Positions 20,078 to 31,670 of a DNA stretch of 64,000 nucleotides are shown here, piece after piece. The position numbers were made by a program, and so were the translations under genes. Every line of letters begins with the position of its first letter. Within the stretch, counting starts at the first letter, position 1. Origin of the DNA: Phytophthora sp. 'mugwort' (lineage: Eukaryota > Oomycota > Peronosporomycetes > Peronosporales > Peronosporaceae); contig JAUCEF010000017.1 in the NCBI GenBank assembly GCA_033558025.1, forward strand, positions 2,542,001 to 2,606,000. Direction: 5' to 3'. The notes under the pieces were generated by a model that had not been told where the DNA came from, searched no databases, and saw nothing but the letters and a program-made list of their open reading frames with translations.

Positions 20078-22069
20078 ATGGACGGCGGCGTGCTCGCGAT
20101 CCTCGTGAACGTGAGCTTCGTAGCCGTACTGGCCATCGCTTTCTTTGTCATGCGGCGCAAGCTCATCCGCGTGCACACGCGAAGACTGCGTGAGTTGGCG
20201 GCCCCGCTGCTCGGCAAGTACGTCCTGAAAAACCCTGCGTTTTAGTCACTTTGTACCTACGAAACCGACGGATTTTGCTTTGATGTGCGCTCTAGCTTGG
20301 CATCCAGCAATGACCACCGCCTGGACACGGCCACTCGCGAGGCGGAGAAGGGCTTCGATGCCTGCGCCGTGTGCGAGTTTGAGAACTTTAAGGACGCGCT
20401 CTTCTGCTCGCTGTGCGGGGAACGCATGGACACGATTGACGCACCTGATAGCAGCAGTAGAAATAGGAGAAAGCGCCGGCGGAAGGGGGAGAAGGAGCGC
20501 AAGGCTAAGGCCATGGCGAGTGCGCTACCGCGCCACTTGACGGAGCGCCAAATCCGCGCCAGGAAGCGCAAGGAATGGACGCGCAAGCTGGACGTCGAGG
20601 GCAACATGTTCTGGTTCCGCGTGAAAGAGGGCAGTGGGCCTATGGCACCTGCGCGCGTGGGCAAAGTCATTAGGTTCGTGAAACCCAATGAGAATTCCAA
20701 GATGCCCGGACAGGTGAACGGCCCCGTCGCGACGCAGAGCGAGATGACCGTGGTCGAGACGGCGAAGGTGAAGGCGTTTAATGAGGTGGCCGATATGGAC
20801 ATCATCCCCGCCACAAAATGGGATGCTGCGGCCCGTGCTACTGGGGAAGTGCTCGAGGATGACACCCAAGCAGGTGTCGAGCGACGCTTCAAAACGCTGG
20901 AACTGGCGAGGAAGGACTTCCCATCGAAGTACGCCTATTTCGTTAAGAGCACGGCATCGCTGCTGGTGCCACCTGAGGTCGAGTTCCTGAAACTCTCCAT
21001 TCACAGAGACTATATGTTTGAGGAATCCATGGAGCACCTAGGCTGTATCGATGAGAAGTATATCCGCTCCGCGATGCGCATTAACTTCCTCCAGGAAAGT
21101 GGTGTGGACGCCGGCGGATTGCATCGCGAATGGTTCATGATGCTCACGGAGCTGCTGACGGATCCGAAGTCGGGGCTGTTCAAGGCCACACATGGGGAGG
21201 ACCGGGCGTTCTTCCTAAACTCGAACTCCCGCTACGACAATGGTGAGGAGCATCTTATTTACTTTTACGGAGCAGGAAGGCTGCTGGGGAGGGCGTTGCT
21301 TGAGGGCACGGTGGTTAACATCCACCTGTGCGTCCCGCTGCTCAAGCTCATCTTGGGCACGCCGCTCTGCATGGACGACGTTAAGTACTTTGACCCGGAG
21401 GTGTATAAAAGCATGACGTGGATGCTGGAGCATGACGGCGTGGAGGCGCTGGACCTGGACTTCAGTGTGATGGAGCGCGTGGGCGACCGCACCATAACGG
21501 TCGACCTCATTCCCAACGGACGCAACATTGAGGTGACCGACACCAACAAGCATGAGTACCTTGAGCGCAAGTTTGAGCACCTGCTGATGCGTAGCGTGGC
21601 AGACCAGCTCTACGTGTTTCTAAAGGGCATCTACGAGGTCATCCCGCAGCAGTTGCTTATGCCGTTCGACTACGAAGAGTTGGACTACTTAATGTGCGGC
21701 TCCCCGACGATCGACGTGGACGACTGGGAGAAGAACACGTCGGTGGCCGAGAGCGTCGCGCGGTCGCCGACGCTCGGGTGGTTTTGGGAGATCGTACGCG
21801 AGATGCCCAACGAGTATCGGCGGCGTCTGTTGCAGTTCACCACCGGCTGCTCACGTGTGCCGCACGTGGGCTTCAAGGGGCTGACCAGTTACGACGGCAA
21901 GGTGTGCTTGTTCACGATCCGCGGCATCGTTGGCGCGCCCGACGAATTCGTGCGCAGCTATGCGTGCTTTAATCGACTGGATCTGCCGTTGGGCATCTCG
22001 CGCACCGAGCTCAAGCGCATGCTATACGCTGTACTGGACACGGAACTGTATGGCTTCACCACTGACTGA
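20078..22069 (+). CDS. Membrane-anchored HECT E3 ubiquitin ligase with RanBP2-type zinc finger (copy 1)
   Basis: HECT ligases take ubiquitin from an E2 onto a cysteine and pass it to a substrate. Exon 1 (20078-20217) and exon 2 (20296-22069) are joined over a 78 nt GT-AG intron to give 637 residues. Residues about 5-24 (LAILVNVSFVAVLAIAFFVM) form a membrane segment followed by a basic stretch. A RanBP2-type zinc finger, CAVCEFENFKDALFCSLCGE (C-x2-C-x10-C-x2-C), comes next. A basic RKRRRKGEKERK segment follows. The HECT domain runs from about residue 240 to the end, with GVDAGGLHREWF and GAGRLLGRALLEG, and with LQFTTGCSRVPHVGF near its end. The catalytic Cys is in SYACFNRLDLP, residue 604, 33 residues from the C-terminus. 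A close paralogue with the same layout follows in tandem. Confidence 0.95.
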
Positions 22070-22605
22070 TGCGTCAGCTTGACAACTGTACTCTGGTTGA
22101 AGTGTGTCATCTGTTTTATTATTGATCCGAGCCGCATAATCACGTTTAATTGAAGGGGTGTTCGAGCTTCGTAAAAAGGAACATATCCTAGCCATTGTAA
22201 GGCGAGCAGATGAGCAATCATTCTTTATCGCCGTGACCTCCATCCCATACCAAACCGTGGGTATGAACGCGATCCAAGCAATACAAACCACGAGTGCGCG
22301 GGCCGATTTTGGCGGTGGTAACAACTGCGTTTTTCGCAGTAAAGAAAGTTTTCCTCCCAATATAGTTTTGAGCCGTTTGGCGAGAAATAATCTCTCGTAG
22401 TGCATTGGCGAGCCAAATTGATTTTTTCGCCAATCAATCCCACTCTTCGACGATACGTTCTGACAGGTATTGATGGGTCGAACGGTTACAGGCGTCATCG
22501 CGACAACACCTTCTTCAGGATTTGCGGTCTCCGTGGCAGAAGCGTTTCCGCACCGTGCTGCGTTCGGCTTCTTCGTATCCAACACCCTTGTTACTACCTA
22601 GCTGC
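22070..22605. other. Spacer between the HECT genes, possibly with a MITE relic
   Basis: 536 bp without a gene. Around 22370-22440 the sequence reads TTTGGCGAGA...TTGGCGAGCC...TTCGCCAATC, short inverted GGCGA/TCGCC units. Similar TTTGGCGAG units occur at 5385-5420 in front of the Harbinger relic, so this may be a non-autonomous Harbinger-related piece. The similarity is short. Confidence 0.25.
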
Positions 22606-24617
22606 ATGACGACACTGGCGGGCGAAAGCGCCTCTTTCCTGATCGCAAGTGACTTGTTCGTGTGCTGCGCTGTCCTTCTGATTGTTGCCGTGCTGATCAC
22701 TAAGCGTGCCGCGCGCAAGACCGTCGACCGCCGGCACAACAACAACATGATCCTCTCCGCGTACGTGGCGACGACAAGAACATTGGTGCCTATACCCGAT
22801 ACAAGCACAAACTAATTGTTGTATATTGACTAATGCAATAGTGAGCAAATGGCCGACCACCGGACGCTGGCTGCCCAACGGTGCGTCTTTCGTTGAAGGC
22901 TACCAATGAAGTGATGCTGACTTTATCAATCTCGTCATTTGGCTACCATGCATACAGAGAAGCAAAGCAAGTGTTCGTGGCCTGCGTTTCTTGCGGCTTC
23001 AAGAATTTCGCGCGTGTACTGCACTGCGCCATGTGCGGATTGTCGAGCACGGAACCCGGGCTTCCAGTTGCGGTTCGACCTATCGTGGCTAGTAAAGATG
23101 CAGATATAACGCCGCTACCTCGCGCTCATAAGCGCCGGGAGTGGACACGGAAATTAACACCCCATAACCGCCTGATCTGGCATCGTAGATTGGCGGAGGG
23201 CGGTGATTGCTCGCCAGGCTACGTGCTGCGCTTTGACTTGCCGCCGGAGGTTGAGCCGGAATCAGAGCGTGAAACCTCGAAGCAGAGACATCGTAGTCTA
23301 AGTACGGGCTATGATCCTTGCGCGGCCGTGCGGTTTGAGTTGTGGGAGCCGCGGGATGTTGATCCGATACAGTTTCCACTGCCACCGCCTCGTGCCGATA
23401 TGGCAGATACGATGGAAGATCTGATACAGATAGCAGTGGACCTCGCTGCTCAGGATTTTCCGACCAAGTACGCGCACTTCATTGCAAGCGCTACTTCACT
23501 TCTTCAAGCTGGGGATCGCCCTGCTCGCTCCAGCTTATCGGTACACCGCGACTATATTTTAGAACAGTCGGTTCAGCACATTAACTGCATTCGTGAGGCA
23601 AGCATTCGCTCGGTGCGTCTCCAAGTGAATTTTGCCGGGGAAGGAGACGTATCGACAGTCGAAAAGGATGTCGGTGGGCTACACCGTGAATGGCTGACCC
23701 TTCTAAACGAAAAATTGGTGGACCCCGAAGTCGGACTCTTCTCATGTACGCAACGTCGCGACCAGACGTACTTCATCAATCCCCAGTCTAAGCAAGTGCT
23801 GGGAGCTGACCACCTACAGCACTTTCATGCTGCTGGAAGGCTCATTGGGCGAGCTTTACTGGAAGGAACTGTCCTCAACTTCCATTTGTGCGCGCCGCTG
23901 CTGAAGATGATGCTGGGAACTCCGATCTCTTTCGAAGACCTGGAATACTTGGACGCCGAGATATACCGCAATTTGACGTGGCTGCTGGACAACGACGATA
24001 CTGAGTCACTGGAACTAGATTTCACTGTGACTCAGCGCCACGGCAACCATGCCCAGATCATTGAGCTTATCCCTGCTGGAAGGAATATTCAAGTGAACGA
24101 TGATAACAAGTTTGAGTTCGCGGACCGCAAGTTCCGGTTCATGATGTTTGAGTGCGTGGCACCACAGTTGGCCTCGCTGCTTGAGGGATTCTATGAGGTC
24201 GTGCCTCAGCGGATGTTGCTGCCTTTCGACTACGAGGAGCTGGGTTATATGCTCTGTGGCTCGGACGAGATTAGTGTTTCCGACTGGCAGCTTCATACGA
24301 ACCTGGCACTGGAGTCACGGCAAGAGCTGACGTGGTTTTGGGACGTCGTGACGGAAATGCCGGATGTATACCGGAGGAGGCTGTTGCAATTCACCACGGG
24401 CTGTTCGCGCATTCCCCTCGTTGGGTTCCAGGGTCTCACCAACTATGACGGACAGCTGTGCAAGTTTACACTGACTGATGCAAGAGATTTGCGCTACTTT
24501 CGAAGCCATGCATGCCACAACATGCTAGAGTTGCCACATTTTTCGACTAAGGATGATCTGCGTGCAGCGCTGTATGCTTGTACAACGAAGCTGTTTTTTG
24601 CGACATTAAGGCACTGA
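22606..24617 (+). CDS. Membrane-anchored HECT E3 ubiquitin ligase with RanBP2-type zinc finger (copy 2)
   Basis: Tandem paralogue of the preceding ligase. Exons 22606-22760, 22842-22880 and 22958-24617 join over GT-AG introns of 81 and 77 nt to 617 residues. It has one intron more than copy 1. An N-terminal membrane segment (LFVCCAVLLIVAVLITKR) is followed by a RanBP2 finger CVSCGFKNFARVLHCAMCG with the same C-x2-C-x10-C-x2-C spacing. After a divergent linker comes RREWTRKLTPHNRLIWHRRL, matching KEWTRKLDVEGNMFWFRV in copy 1. The HECT domain has KDVGGLHREWLTLL, GRLIGRALLEGTVLNFHLC and LLQFTTGCSRIPLVGFQGL. The catalytic Cys is residue 584 in SHACHNMLELP, again 33 from the end. The linker and several HECT loops differ clearly, so the duplication is not recent. 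Confidence 0.94.
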
Positions 24618-25399
24618 ATGCCACTCCCGCGCTATAGATGTAAAGATGACTAGCAAATTGGGAAAGAAAGCAATACTTGAAAAATAAAGCTTAAGCAACA
24701 TGTTTAGGTTTTGCTTGTTACATGTATATCAATAGACTTTAACCCTATCTGTTTAAAGCGTTGCGATGACGACAACGCGGTGGTAGTAGTGTAAAACCGG
24801 ATTCCTCGATAAGCTGCCCCCCCCCCTCCCCCCTTTGAGGTTAACAAGGAATTTAATGAGTTAATCGAAATATTATCTTACGAACAGAGCTAATTGGGCA
24901 CACAAGATTTGACAGAGAAACTAGCGTTTGAACTTATACTGCCATTTTTTAATACACAAGATTCGTTGCAAGTCGAAGTAAGCAAACTTTTTTATTTCAA
25001 AATAAAGTTACTTTTTGCTTTTTTTTTGTTTGCTTAAAAGGCTGCGATAACTGCACCGCCTTCCATAGTAAACGCAATGGAGGTACTCCGTATACGTGAA
25101 GATAGATCCTTTATCTCCCACGATCCGATATGACCTTTTAAGTATCCGAAATGGTACAGTTTATTTCCGTCTTCACGAGATTTTCCGAGCGATTTCTATG
25201 TGGTCTTCATCGTAGGAGCAACCATCAGCGTTGTTGCCCTGCTTCTTCTGCTAAATGCAGACAATTGCCATACTTAAGTATATCCTTAAGCGACGATGAT
25301 CGCGATGCTATTACATCCCGCCAATGTGTTAACTCCAGCCCTGTGATCGCCTACTACATGTAGATATTTCACTAGTTAAAGGTTCTCTCCTTCAGCGAC
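24618..25399. other. Intergenic, no gene seen
   Basis: AT-rich, with a C tract at 24818-24833. Nothing coding or repeated is recognised. Confidence 0.4.
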
Positions 25400-26219
25400 T
25401 TCGTCAGCGCTAATCGCCGCTTTCGATTTTGGCAATGACATTCTCCAATTAAATACCTAACAACCTCGATATGGCCTCCAGCAGCGGCTTGACCAGTGCA
25501 GTGCCGCTGGATTCAGTTGAGCCGTGGACATTAGCTTTGCATTCTTCAACTAATAATTGAGTGATGTCAACGGCAACGTGCCCACCAGCAGCACCCCACA
25601 CCTACGCTGGGCATACAGTTCTATCTGTAACATCTACGCCAACGTGACATGATACGGCTAGAACGGAGCGATCTGCATATCTCTATTAGCAGCAGCCCTC
25701 ATCAGCGCCCAGTTTGGTTGCAGCATTCAATTTGCATGTTGCCCGCCCGCTAGATATCGAACAATGTCAATGTGTCCTTGAGCAGCAGCTTTCATTAGTG
25801 CTGTATACCCAGCGCCTCTGCTTTGTTAATTTCGGCTCCGCCATCTTCAATGAGACTTCGAACGACGTCCAAATGCTAAGATTCAACAGCACATATCAAC
25901 GCAATATCGCAGTCTCCATCCTTGACATTTACATCAGCTCCACACTCTCCCACGAAGTACCGCACAATGCCAATGTGGCCTTCAGCTTCGGCTCTGATCA
26001 ACGTTGTCTCTCCGGCGTCACCGACGGCATCAATATTGACCCTGCACACTCCAACAAGGTACGAACGACTTCAGTATGTCTGACCAGCGCTAACATCAGC
26101 GCTGCATCTCTGATCCTGGCCATGGAGACAGCAGACAACTTGAACAAAAAAGCATGGGTACCACCTAGAGTCTGTTTAACTCGAGCAAAAATACTGTTTA
26201 TCGGGATGCAATCTTTCAT
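25400..26219 (-). pseudogene. Ankyrin-repeat pseudogene
   Basis: Read on the minus strand from about 26219, two frames together give ankyrin-type repeats: ARIRDAALMLALVRHTEVVR with LLECAG, then after a one-base shift VNIDAVGDAGETTLIRAEAE with GHIGIVRYFV, then GADVNVKDGD, then HLDVVRSLIEDGGAEIN. The repeats show the usual G/A-HxxVV and ADVN/AEIN patterns. Stops and shifts occur in most repeats, and towards 25400 only fragments remain. Ankyrin repeats mediate protein contacts; this copy is dead. Confidence 0.65.
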
Positions 26220-27853
26220 CGTGAGCTCTTGTCGGCTGCTGCTTCAGGGCATATTGACACCGTTTGGCGTGTGTGTGGGCCGACGTAAAAGTGTTTTCCC
26301 CACACAAGGGAACCCTGTTGTGTCAGTTCGAAAGTGGGTTTAAATTATAACTACTGTAGAGCTGACCTTGTACATGTAGAGTATACTGTCGTGTACCCAC
26401 GGCTACGGGATAACGACGATTACAAAAGTAATGCTATAATAAAAATCTCGGATCTTTTTCGGCGATGGCGTGGTATCTGGCGAATAAAGAAATGTCGTCG
26501 AGAGTAATGAATGCGTCCTCCTTACACCTACCGGTACTGGGGTGACCAAAGGGTTGTTTGAGGATTTTTATGGGTCTAATTGACCCCCTAACGGGCTACG
26601 ATGGTATCGCTGGTGTGGAATTGCGCGCACTTGTTGTTGTATGCGGAAAATCGGAGTGAGCAGCGAAAAAATGTAAGCAATCTTACCGCGCGTTGCACGT
26701 CACGTGAAACAAGAAATTTGAGGCGGTATGCTTTGCGCGAAAATCAAATCATAAAATTTCTGAAGACAGCAATGACATCCTCGTATCAGCTTTCGTCAAC
26801 TCAAAGTGTGTACAGTATCCTGCACGCCGCCCTAAGAGGAGCTTGCTCGAGGTATATGCCCATCGAAAGCTGACGGACGGGGAAACTGTTCGGATTTTTT
26901 TCGTCGTCTTAGCGTTGAAGGCAGATAACACATAGAGTGGAGATGGCGCTGAATACTTCACCAGTTTTGAGGACGAAGCTGGAGATGACCACAAGGACGA
27001 GAGAGAGAAAGAAGGAGAGGAGGACGACGATGAAGAAACTGGCGATGAAGACGACGAACAGGACAAGGTGATAATTAAAAACTCAAAATGGTAAAGAACA
27101 ACTTGTACTAGCAAAAGGATATTGTTGTTGTGTCCGAGGGATTTCCTAAGTCTATGAGCGGAACAGCGTATATTCTCGACCAACGAAGGCCCACTACCCA
27201 GCTGTCGACGCTTTGTAGATCTACCTTTTCACTGTATCGTGGCCAAAAGACATCTGTCTAAGCAACAAGGGCTCCACGGTATGCGTGCGCTTCTCCCAAC
27301 TCAAGTCTCGTCCCACGATCCCGGTTTAAAAGAGCTTCAACTTTCAAATGCTAATGATAAGGAGGTGAACAGGGCCAGGTACAAGACCGTCTGAGAAATC
27401 CAACAGCATGCAATCTCTCGGGCGCGGGGTAGTATACAACCTGCTTGGATTCCGGTCTTTCAACGATGCATTACTCCAAACACGTCAGAGTTTGAGATAG
27501 GTGGGTAGGTTGGAATGTTATTCCTGATCACTAGACGGACGGGAAACACACGTGTGATAACACTTTATCATACGTTTCTCAGATTTTTTGTCGCTTTGGT
27601 GGTACGCACCGCTAAGAAACTAACAGCATTTACACGTGTGCGTGCAGTAATGTGAACGAGTCATGCCTTCGAACTCCGAACATCCCAACCAAGTTACTTT
27701 CAACACGTTTTTGTTGTTGTCGATCTTCTCCAGTGCGATCTATTCGTTAAGACATTAAAAATTCTTGCAACAGAGTAAATCCAAGGCATATGCTAGCCGA
27801 GATAAATTCTACTACACCAGGTTAGTCAAACGTCAACCAACCATCTCAACGTA
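26220..27853. other. Intergenic with a short acidic coding-like fragment
   Basis: 1.6 kb without a convincing gene. On the plus strand about 26957-27070 reads EDEAGDDHKDEREKEGEEDD followed by EETGDEDDEQDKV, an acidic tract with no start or domain. It could be a gene relic or a purine-rich repeat. The antisense Ser-rich frame is its shadow. Confidence 0.3.
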
Positions 27854-29413
27854 TCATAGCGGAAAAATCCTATCCACCTCTTCGGGGGAGATTCCTGCGT
27901 CAAGCAGTTTTTTTCGTGCCAATGTCTTCTCTAGCACCAGTTGAATATTCCTAGTCTCTATTTCCGACTGGAGTCGCGCACACTCCAGTTCAAACAATCG
28001 TCGTTTCTGTGCCTTGGTGTCGTCATCAGAGGTGTTATCGACTGTGCACTCGGTACCCCCTTGCTGCGAGATCATAGTCGGCTTCGGAGGCGACTCAACA
28101 CCAACGCTCATATCACGAGCTTGAGTGACCGGTGCAGCGTTTCCTACCGCAGGAGTCGTAATTCCATCCGTGTTTGCTTCGGGTGCTTCAGATTCCTGCA
28201 CCGGAGTGGCAGTGCTGTCGTCGAAGTCCACGTACGCAGCTAGGATAGACACCAGCCTCTTGTAATGTGGACACATATGCAGCACATGGCTCTTAATACG
28301 CTCCTGTTCCAATGTCATATTAGCAGCATTCAACGGGTATTTCACTCCCGTCTGTCGTAGCCACGTTTGCGCTGCCTGAAACGTCGTGACCAACGCCGTA
28401 ATCTGCTGTCGAATACCTGCACTGCTCATGCCACGCAGTCCATGCGAACGTAGAAACAAATTAATCTCGTCAAACAGCGGTTCCTTCTCTTCGTTGCTCT
28501 GCAGTAGCCACCATCTCGAATAACTGCCAGGCACCGCAATCCAGTCCAGCAACAACTCCTCCGTAGTGCGTCCCTTCTCCTCTCTCGTAGTCGACTGCCA
28601 CAAACTACCACCTCCATCTTTAGTTTCCACCCGTCTTCGCTTCATATTTGGCCTCGGCTTCATGTCTTCCGTCACACTGGAAGCCGTCGGAGGCATGTCG
28701 GAAGGTTCCGTCTCCCAGTTCCTCCCTTGAACCTCGTCAACGTGCTCTTCCTCGACCTCCATCGAGTTGTCTATTTCCACCGTCATCTCAGTCTCTTTAA
28801 TCTCTTCGTCTTCTTTTTCTTCCTCTTCCTCCTCCTCCTCCTCCTCTGTGTCCTCCTGCACCTGCTGAACCTGGTCCAGTTCCGCTCTCTTGACCGCCTC
28901 AGCCGTGACCGCCAGCATGCCCTGTTTGACCGCCTCCTGCTCTGCACCGCCCCCGCCCTTCATCGAAAATTTGAGCTGGTGTCTGTTCATGAAGCTACTG
29001 ACCCAGCCCTTCGAGAAGCGCACGTCCGACGACAGCTGCATCTCCTGAGCCAGCTCCACGGCCCTACTCTGGATGCAAGTGCGCGTCATCACTCCACCGC
29101 GTTGCAGCTCCGCGTGCACCCAGCGCAGCATCTTCTGGTCCAGCTCCGGGTGCTTCACGCGTCGCGCGGAGCGGAACTCGGGCGGCACGGCAGCGCTCAG
29201 CAGCTTGTCCTTGCCCCGCAGCAGGTTGGAGATAGTGGCCTGCGTGGGCCTGCTCTCCAGGCGGAACGTCTCCTTGGCCCAGAGCGAAAGGTTGCGCTGC
29301 GTCCAAGCAGGCTCCTCCTCTTTTTTCTGGACGATTGCCAGCTTCTCTCGGTACGTCAGGTTGCGCCGGGGGCGGCGAGACGGCTCTGGCCGACAGGAGG
29401 CATGCGCTGCCAT
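27854..29413 (-). CDS. CENP-B/Tc5-type HTH protein with TPG helical domain and conserved coiled-coil tail
   Basis: 519 residues, no intron, real ATG at 29413-29411. Residues about 17-70 form a first HTH (NLTYREKLAIVQKKEE...TQATISNLLRGKDKL), and about 86-148 a CENP-B-type second HTH (LDQKMLRWVHAELQRGG...FSKGWVSSFMNRHQLKF). This is the DNA-binding pair of pogo/Tc5 transposases. No DDE catalytic domain follows. Instead there is an acidic tract (about 188-230) and then a helical domain at about 286-392 (LLLDWIAVPGSYSRWWLLQ...TTFQAAQTWLRQTG...HVLHMCPHYKRL). The end is a coiled coil at 468-519 (LFELECARLQSEIETRNIQL...ARKKLLDAGISPEEVDRIFPL). The last two modules recur in the genes at 54136 and 55869, and the first in the gene at 49469. 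It is probably a domesticated, nuclear DNA-binding protein. Function unknown. Confidence 0.75.
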   Translation of the reverse strand: MAAHASCRPEPSRRPRRNLTYREKLAIVQKKEEEPAWTQRNLSLWAKETFRLESRPTQATISNLLRGKDKLLSAAVPPEFRSARRVKHPELDQKMLRWVHAELQRGGVMTRTCIQSRAVELAQEMQLSSDVRFSKGWVSSFMNRHQLKFSMKGGGGAEQEAVKQGMLAVTAEAVKRAELDQVQQVQEDTEEEEEEEEEEKEDEEIKETEMTVEIDNSMEVEEEHVDEVQGRNWETEPSDMPPTASSVTEDMKPRPNMKRRRVETKDGGGSLWQSTTREEKGRTTEELLLDWIAVPGSYSRWWLLQSNEEKEPLFDEINLFLRSHGLRGMSSAGIRQQITALVTTFQAAQTWLRQTGVKYPLNAANMTLEQERIKSHVLHMCPHYKRLVSILAAYVDFDDSTATPVQESEAPEANTDGITTPAVGNAAPVTQARDMSVGVESPPKPTMISQQGGTECTVDNTSDDDTKAQKRRLFELECARLQSEIETRNIQLVLEKTLARKKLLDAGISPEEVDRIFPL

Positions 29414-29696
29414 AATTCCAAAATTTACTAACCTACTAATTGATTCTAACCTGTGCCATCACAAACCTACATACCATGAAGGACTACTTCCGGACCGGAG
29501 AAGTAAGGGTAGGGTGGATAAAACAGTGGATAAAAATGGTAAACGACCGGTTTAATCGCAAATTTGTGCCGTCGGAAACTGGTTTTATATATATATATTG
29601 TTCTATCGATGTTATTTTATCACTTGTGTCTAGAAATCGTAAGACAGGTCTGTTGCGGAGCAGAGCGAAGGGTGATTGGTCAAAATACAGGTGTAA
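29414..29696. other. Promoter side of the HTH gene
   Basis: AT-rich stretch with a TATATATATATA run at 29586-29598. No gene is seen. It separates the HTH gene from the Crypton relic. Confidence 0.35.
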
Positions 29697-31670
29697 TTAA
29701 TTGTCGAGCTCATTTGTGGCTCTGCGTTTTCTACGACGGAAGGGCACGGTTCGTGCACTTGGATTCGCCTCGCGCAGAGCTTCGCGGATGCACCTCAGCG
29801 TTGTTACGACTCCGTCCGGTCGGCGACCGGAATTTGCGGCAATTCGTCTCTTCATTGGTACGTTTTCGATTGCTGTCTTAAACAGTAAGTCAGCTTCGTG
29901 TTGGTGATGCCGGTTTAGCACATTGTTACCAGTAGCTTCTTTCACTGCATCACAAAGATGCTTGACAAGCATTGACCACTCAGAATACCGCTCGCCCTTG
30001 TTTACCGTAGCAAAATCAGACGGCTGGGGTCTCAAAATGGAGGGTATCCCATGGAATCGTTTCCAAACCACCAAAGATGTCACACCCCGAGAGCGTCAAG
30101 GTCCGGAAACGTGAAGTCCTCGCGCAAACGTTGCAATTTCCCGTCGCGCTTCGATAAACAATCCCGCCATTGCGCATATCAGGCTCCGGGGTTGGGGCGA
30201 GATTGAGCCCTTGGTAAACTCCAGCTTCATAAAGGAGGTCACGGATTGTGTCTTTTATTTTTTTTAGTTCATCCTTCCGCATTGCGCCCGTACCAATTCC
30301 TTTTCCGTCAAGCAACTTCGAGAACCCACTCATAAGTACATCTGACATGCGTTCAACTGCTCTCTGAGTTTTAACTTGCTGTTTATAGAGATATTATACA
30401 TGTGGTGGAATGCCTGTTGCTGCCATTGTTGAGGTGGCGACTTGAGTCAGCCCACAACGCAACGTACTCATTAAGCTGGAATTGCAGAATATAGCTGATG
30501 CCATAAGTGGGTGCTCCACAGGTAGAGTTTTCCTGAAATACGTTTCGTGCTCCACAAGCGAGGCCAGACATAGTGTTAAAATCGAGCACATATGAGCACT
30601 ATCACTCATTGTTGGGAACATCGCGGAACATGCTCCTTTGACCATGCTGCTTTTCTGGTCACTAAAATGCGGTGGAAGTACTGCAAAATCCGGTGAATGT
30701 AGGGGTAGTCCAGCTCTACTCGACCTAGGAATTGGTCACCAGCAGCTTCGTAGCGATTATAGCGGTCTTGCACCCCACACAAAGACCAACCGCACCGTAG
30801 GCAGACGCTTACCATCGAAGGTCCTCCAGTGCTACCGCCGGAAGCAAACGTGGCAACACCGTTTCGGATAGAGTGAGTCCTGTATGCACTCTCGCTCGTT
30901 TCCTTCTTCAGTAACGTGGCAATCTTCTTCGAAAAGCGGCCCTTTCGGTTCGAGCCGGGGAAATGTATGCCGGCGGAAGTGTGGGGTTAGAGGCGAAATA
31001 GATGGAGCCCAAGTACTGGGGGTTGTAGGATTTCCGTAAATGTGCCTTGGATCCTTAGGGCCACTTCCTTCTTGATTGGTCTTGGTCTTATGAACACGCA
31101 TCCAATGCTGTCATCCATACAATTTAGATGAGTGTCATGGATAGTTTGAATTGACTTGGACCTGCACAGTAGGTTCCACTGCATCACAAGAAACAAAAGA
31201 ACAAAGTCATTATCTAACAAGCCCACCGTAATCTGACACAGTTCTTGGTAAAGCGCGAACGAAGAAGGACGCTTGCCAGGGTTGCACATGTCGCCATTTT
31301 GGTCATTATCAGCCTCGATACGTTTAATCGACGAAAAACGTTTTCATGTCATCTGTGTATTCAGGTGGAAGAGGGATTTCTTCTGTCTGTAGATATCCCA
31401 CATAGCGCTTCGGTGCCCGCTTAGCGTGGAGACGTTCAGCGCCTTTGAGTTGATTTTGTTTTTGAGCAGGAACTTCTCGAAGTGCGAGTGCGTGAATACA
31501 GTCACATCGATTTCACCACTGGTATCGAAGTAGACCTCTGGAGATAGCAATATTTTGTGGATCCAAGCGGTGATTCCCCGAATATAGCTCTTGTACGCCT
31601 TTTTTGTTGATGGCGCAGTGCATGCTCCGCGAACATCTGCACTACTGAGCGATCCTGCAGAGGGTGTCAA
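29697..31670 (-). pseudogene. Crypton-like tyrosine-recombinase element, frameshifted
   Basis: Cryptons move by a tyrosine recombinase. The minus strand, read from 31670, gives a core-binding domain (STKKAYKSYIRGITAWIHKI, then FLLKNKINSKALNVSTLSGH), then ALYQELCQITVGLLDNDF and LVMQWNLLCRSKSIQ with the likely first catalytic Arg. Near 30870 come the H-x-x-R box (THSIRNGVATFASGG) and the Tyr region (GWSLCGVQDRYNRYEAAGDQ). Further left lie LASLVEHETYF...EHPLMASAIF and a C-terminal segment (TVNKGERYSEWSMLVKHLC). The last fits the GCR1-like DNA-binding end described for Cryptons. At least four frame changes break it. The ends are not marked by repeats, as expected for this group. Confidence 0.7.

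Noticed and set aside
22284..24617. Independent start of HECT copy 2 at 22881
   Set aside because: 22881 lies in an intron; splicing to two upstream exons gives the same membrane anchor as copy 1.
28727..29431. Plus-strand frame rich in Leu, Phe and Arg opposite the 28 kb HTH gene
   Set aside because: Antisense shadow; the minus frame has clear HTH and family similarity.
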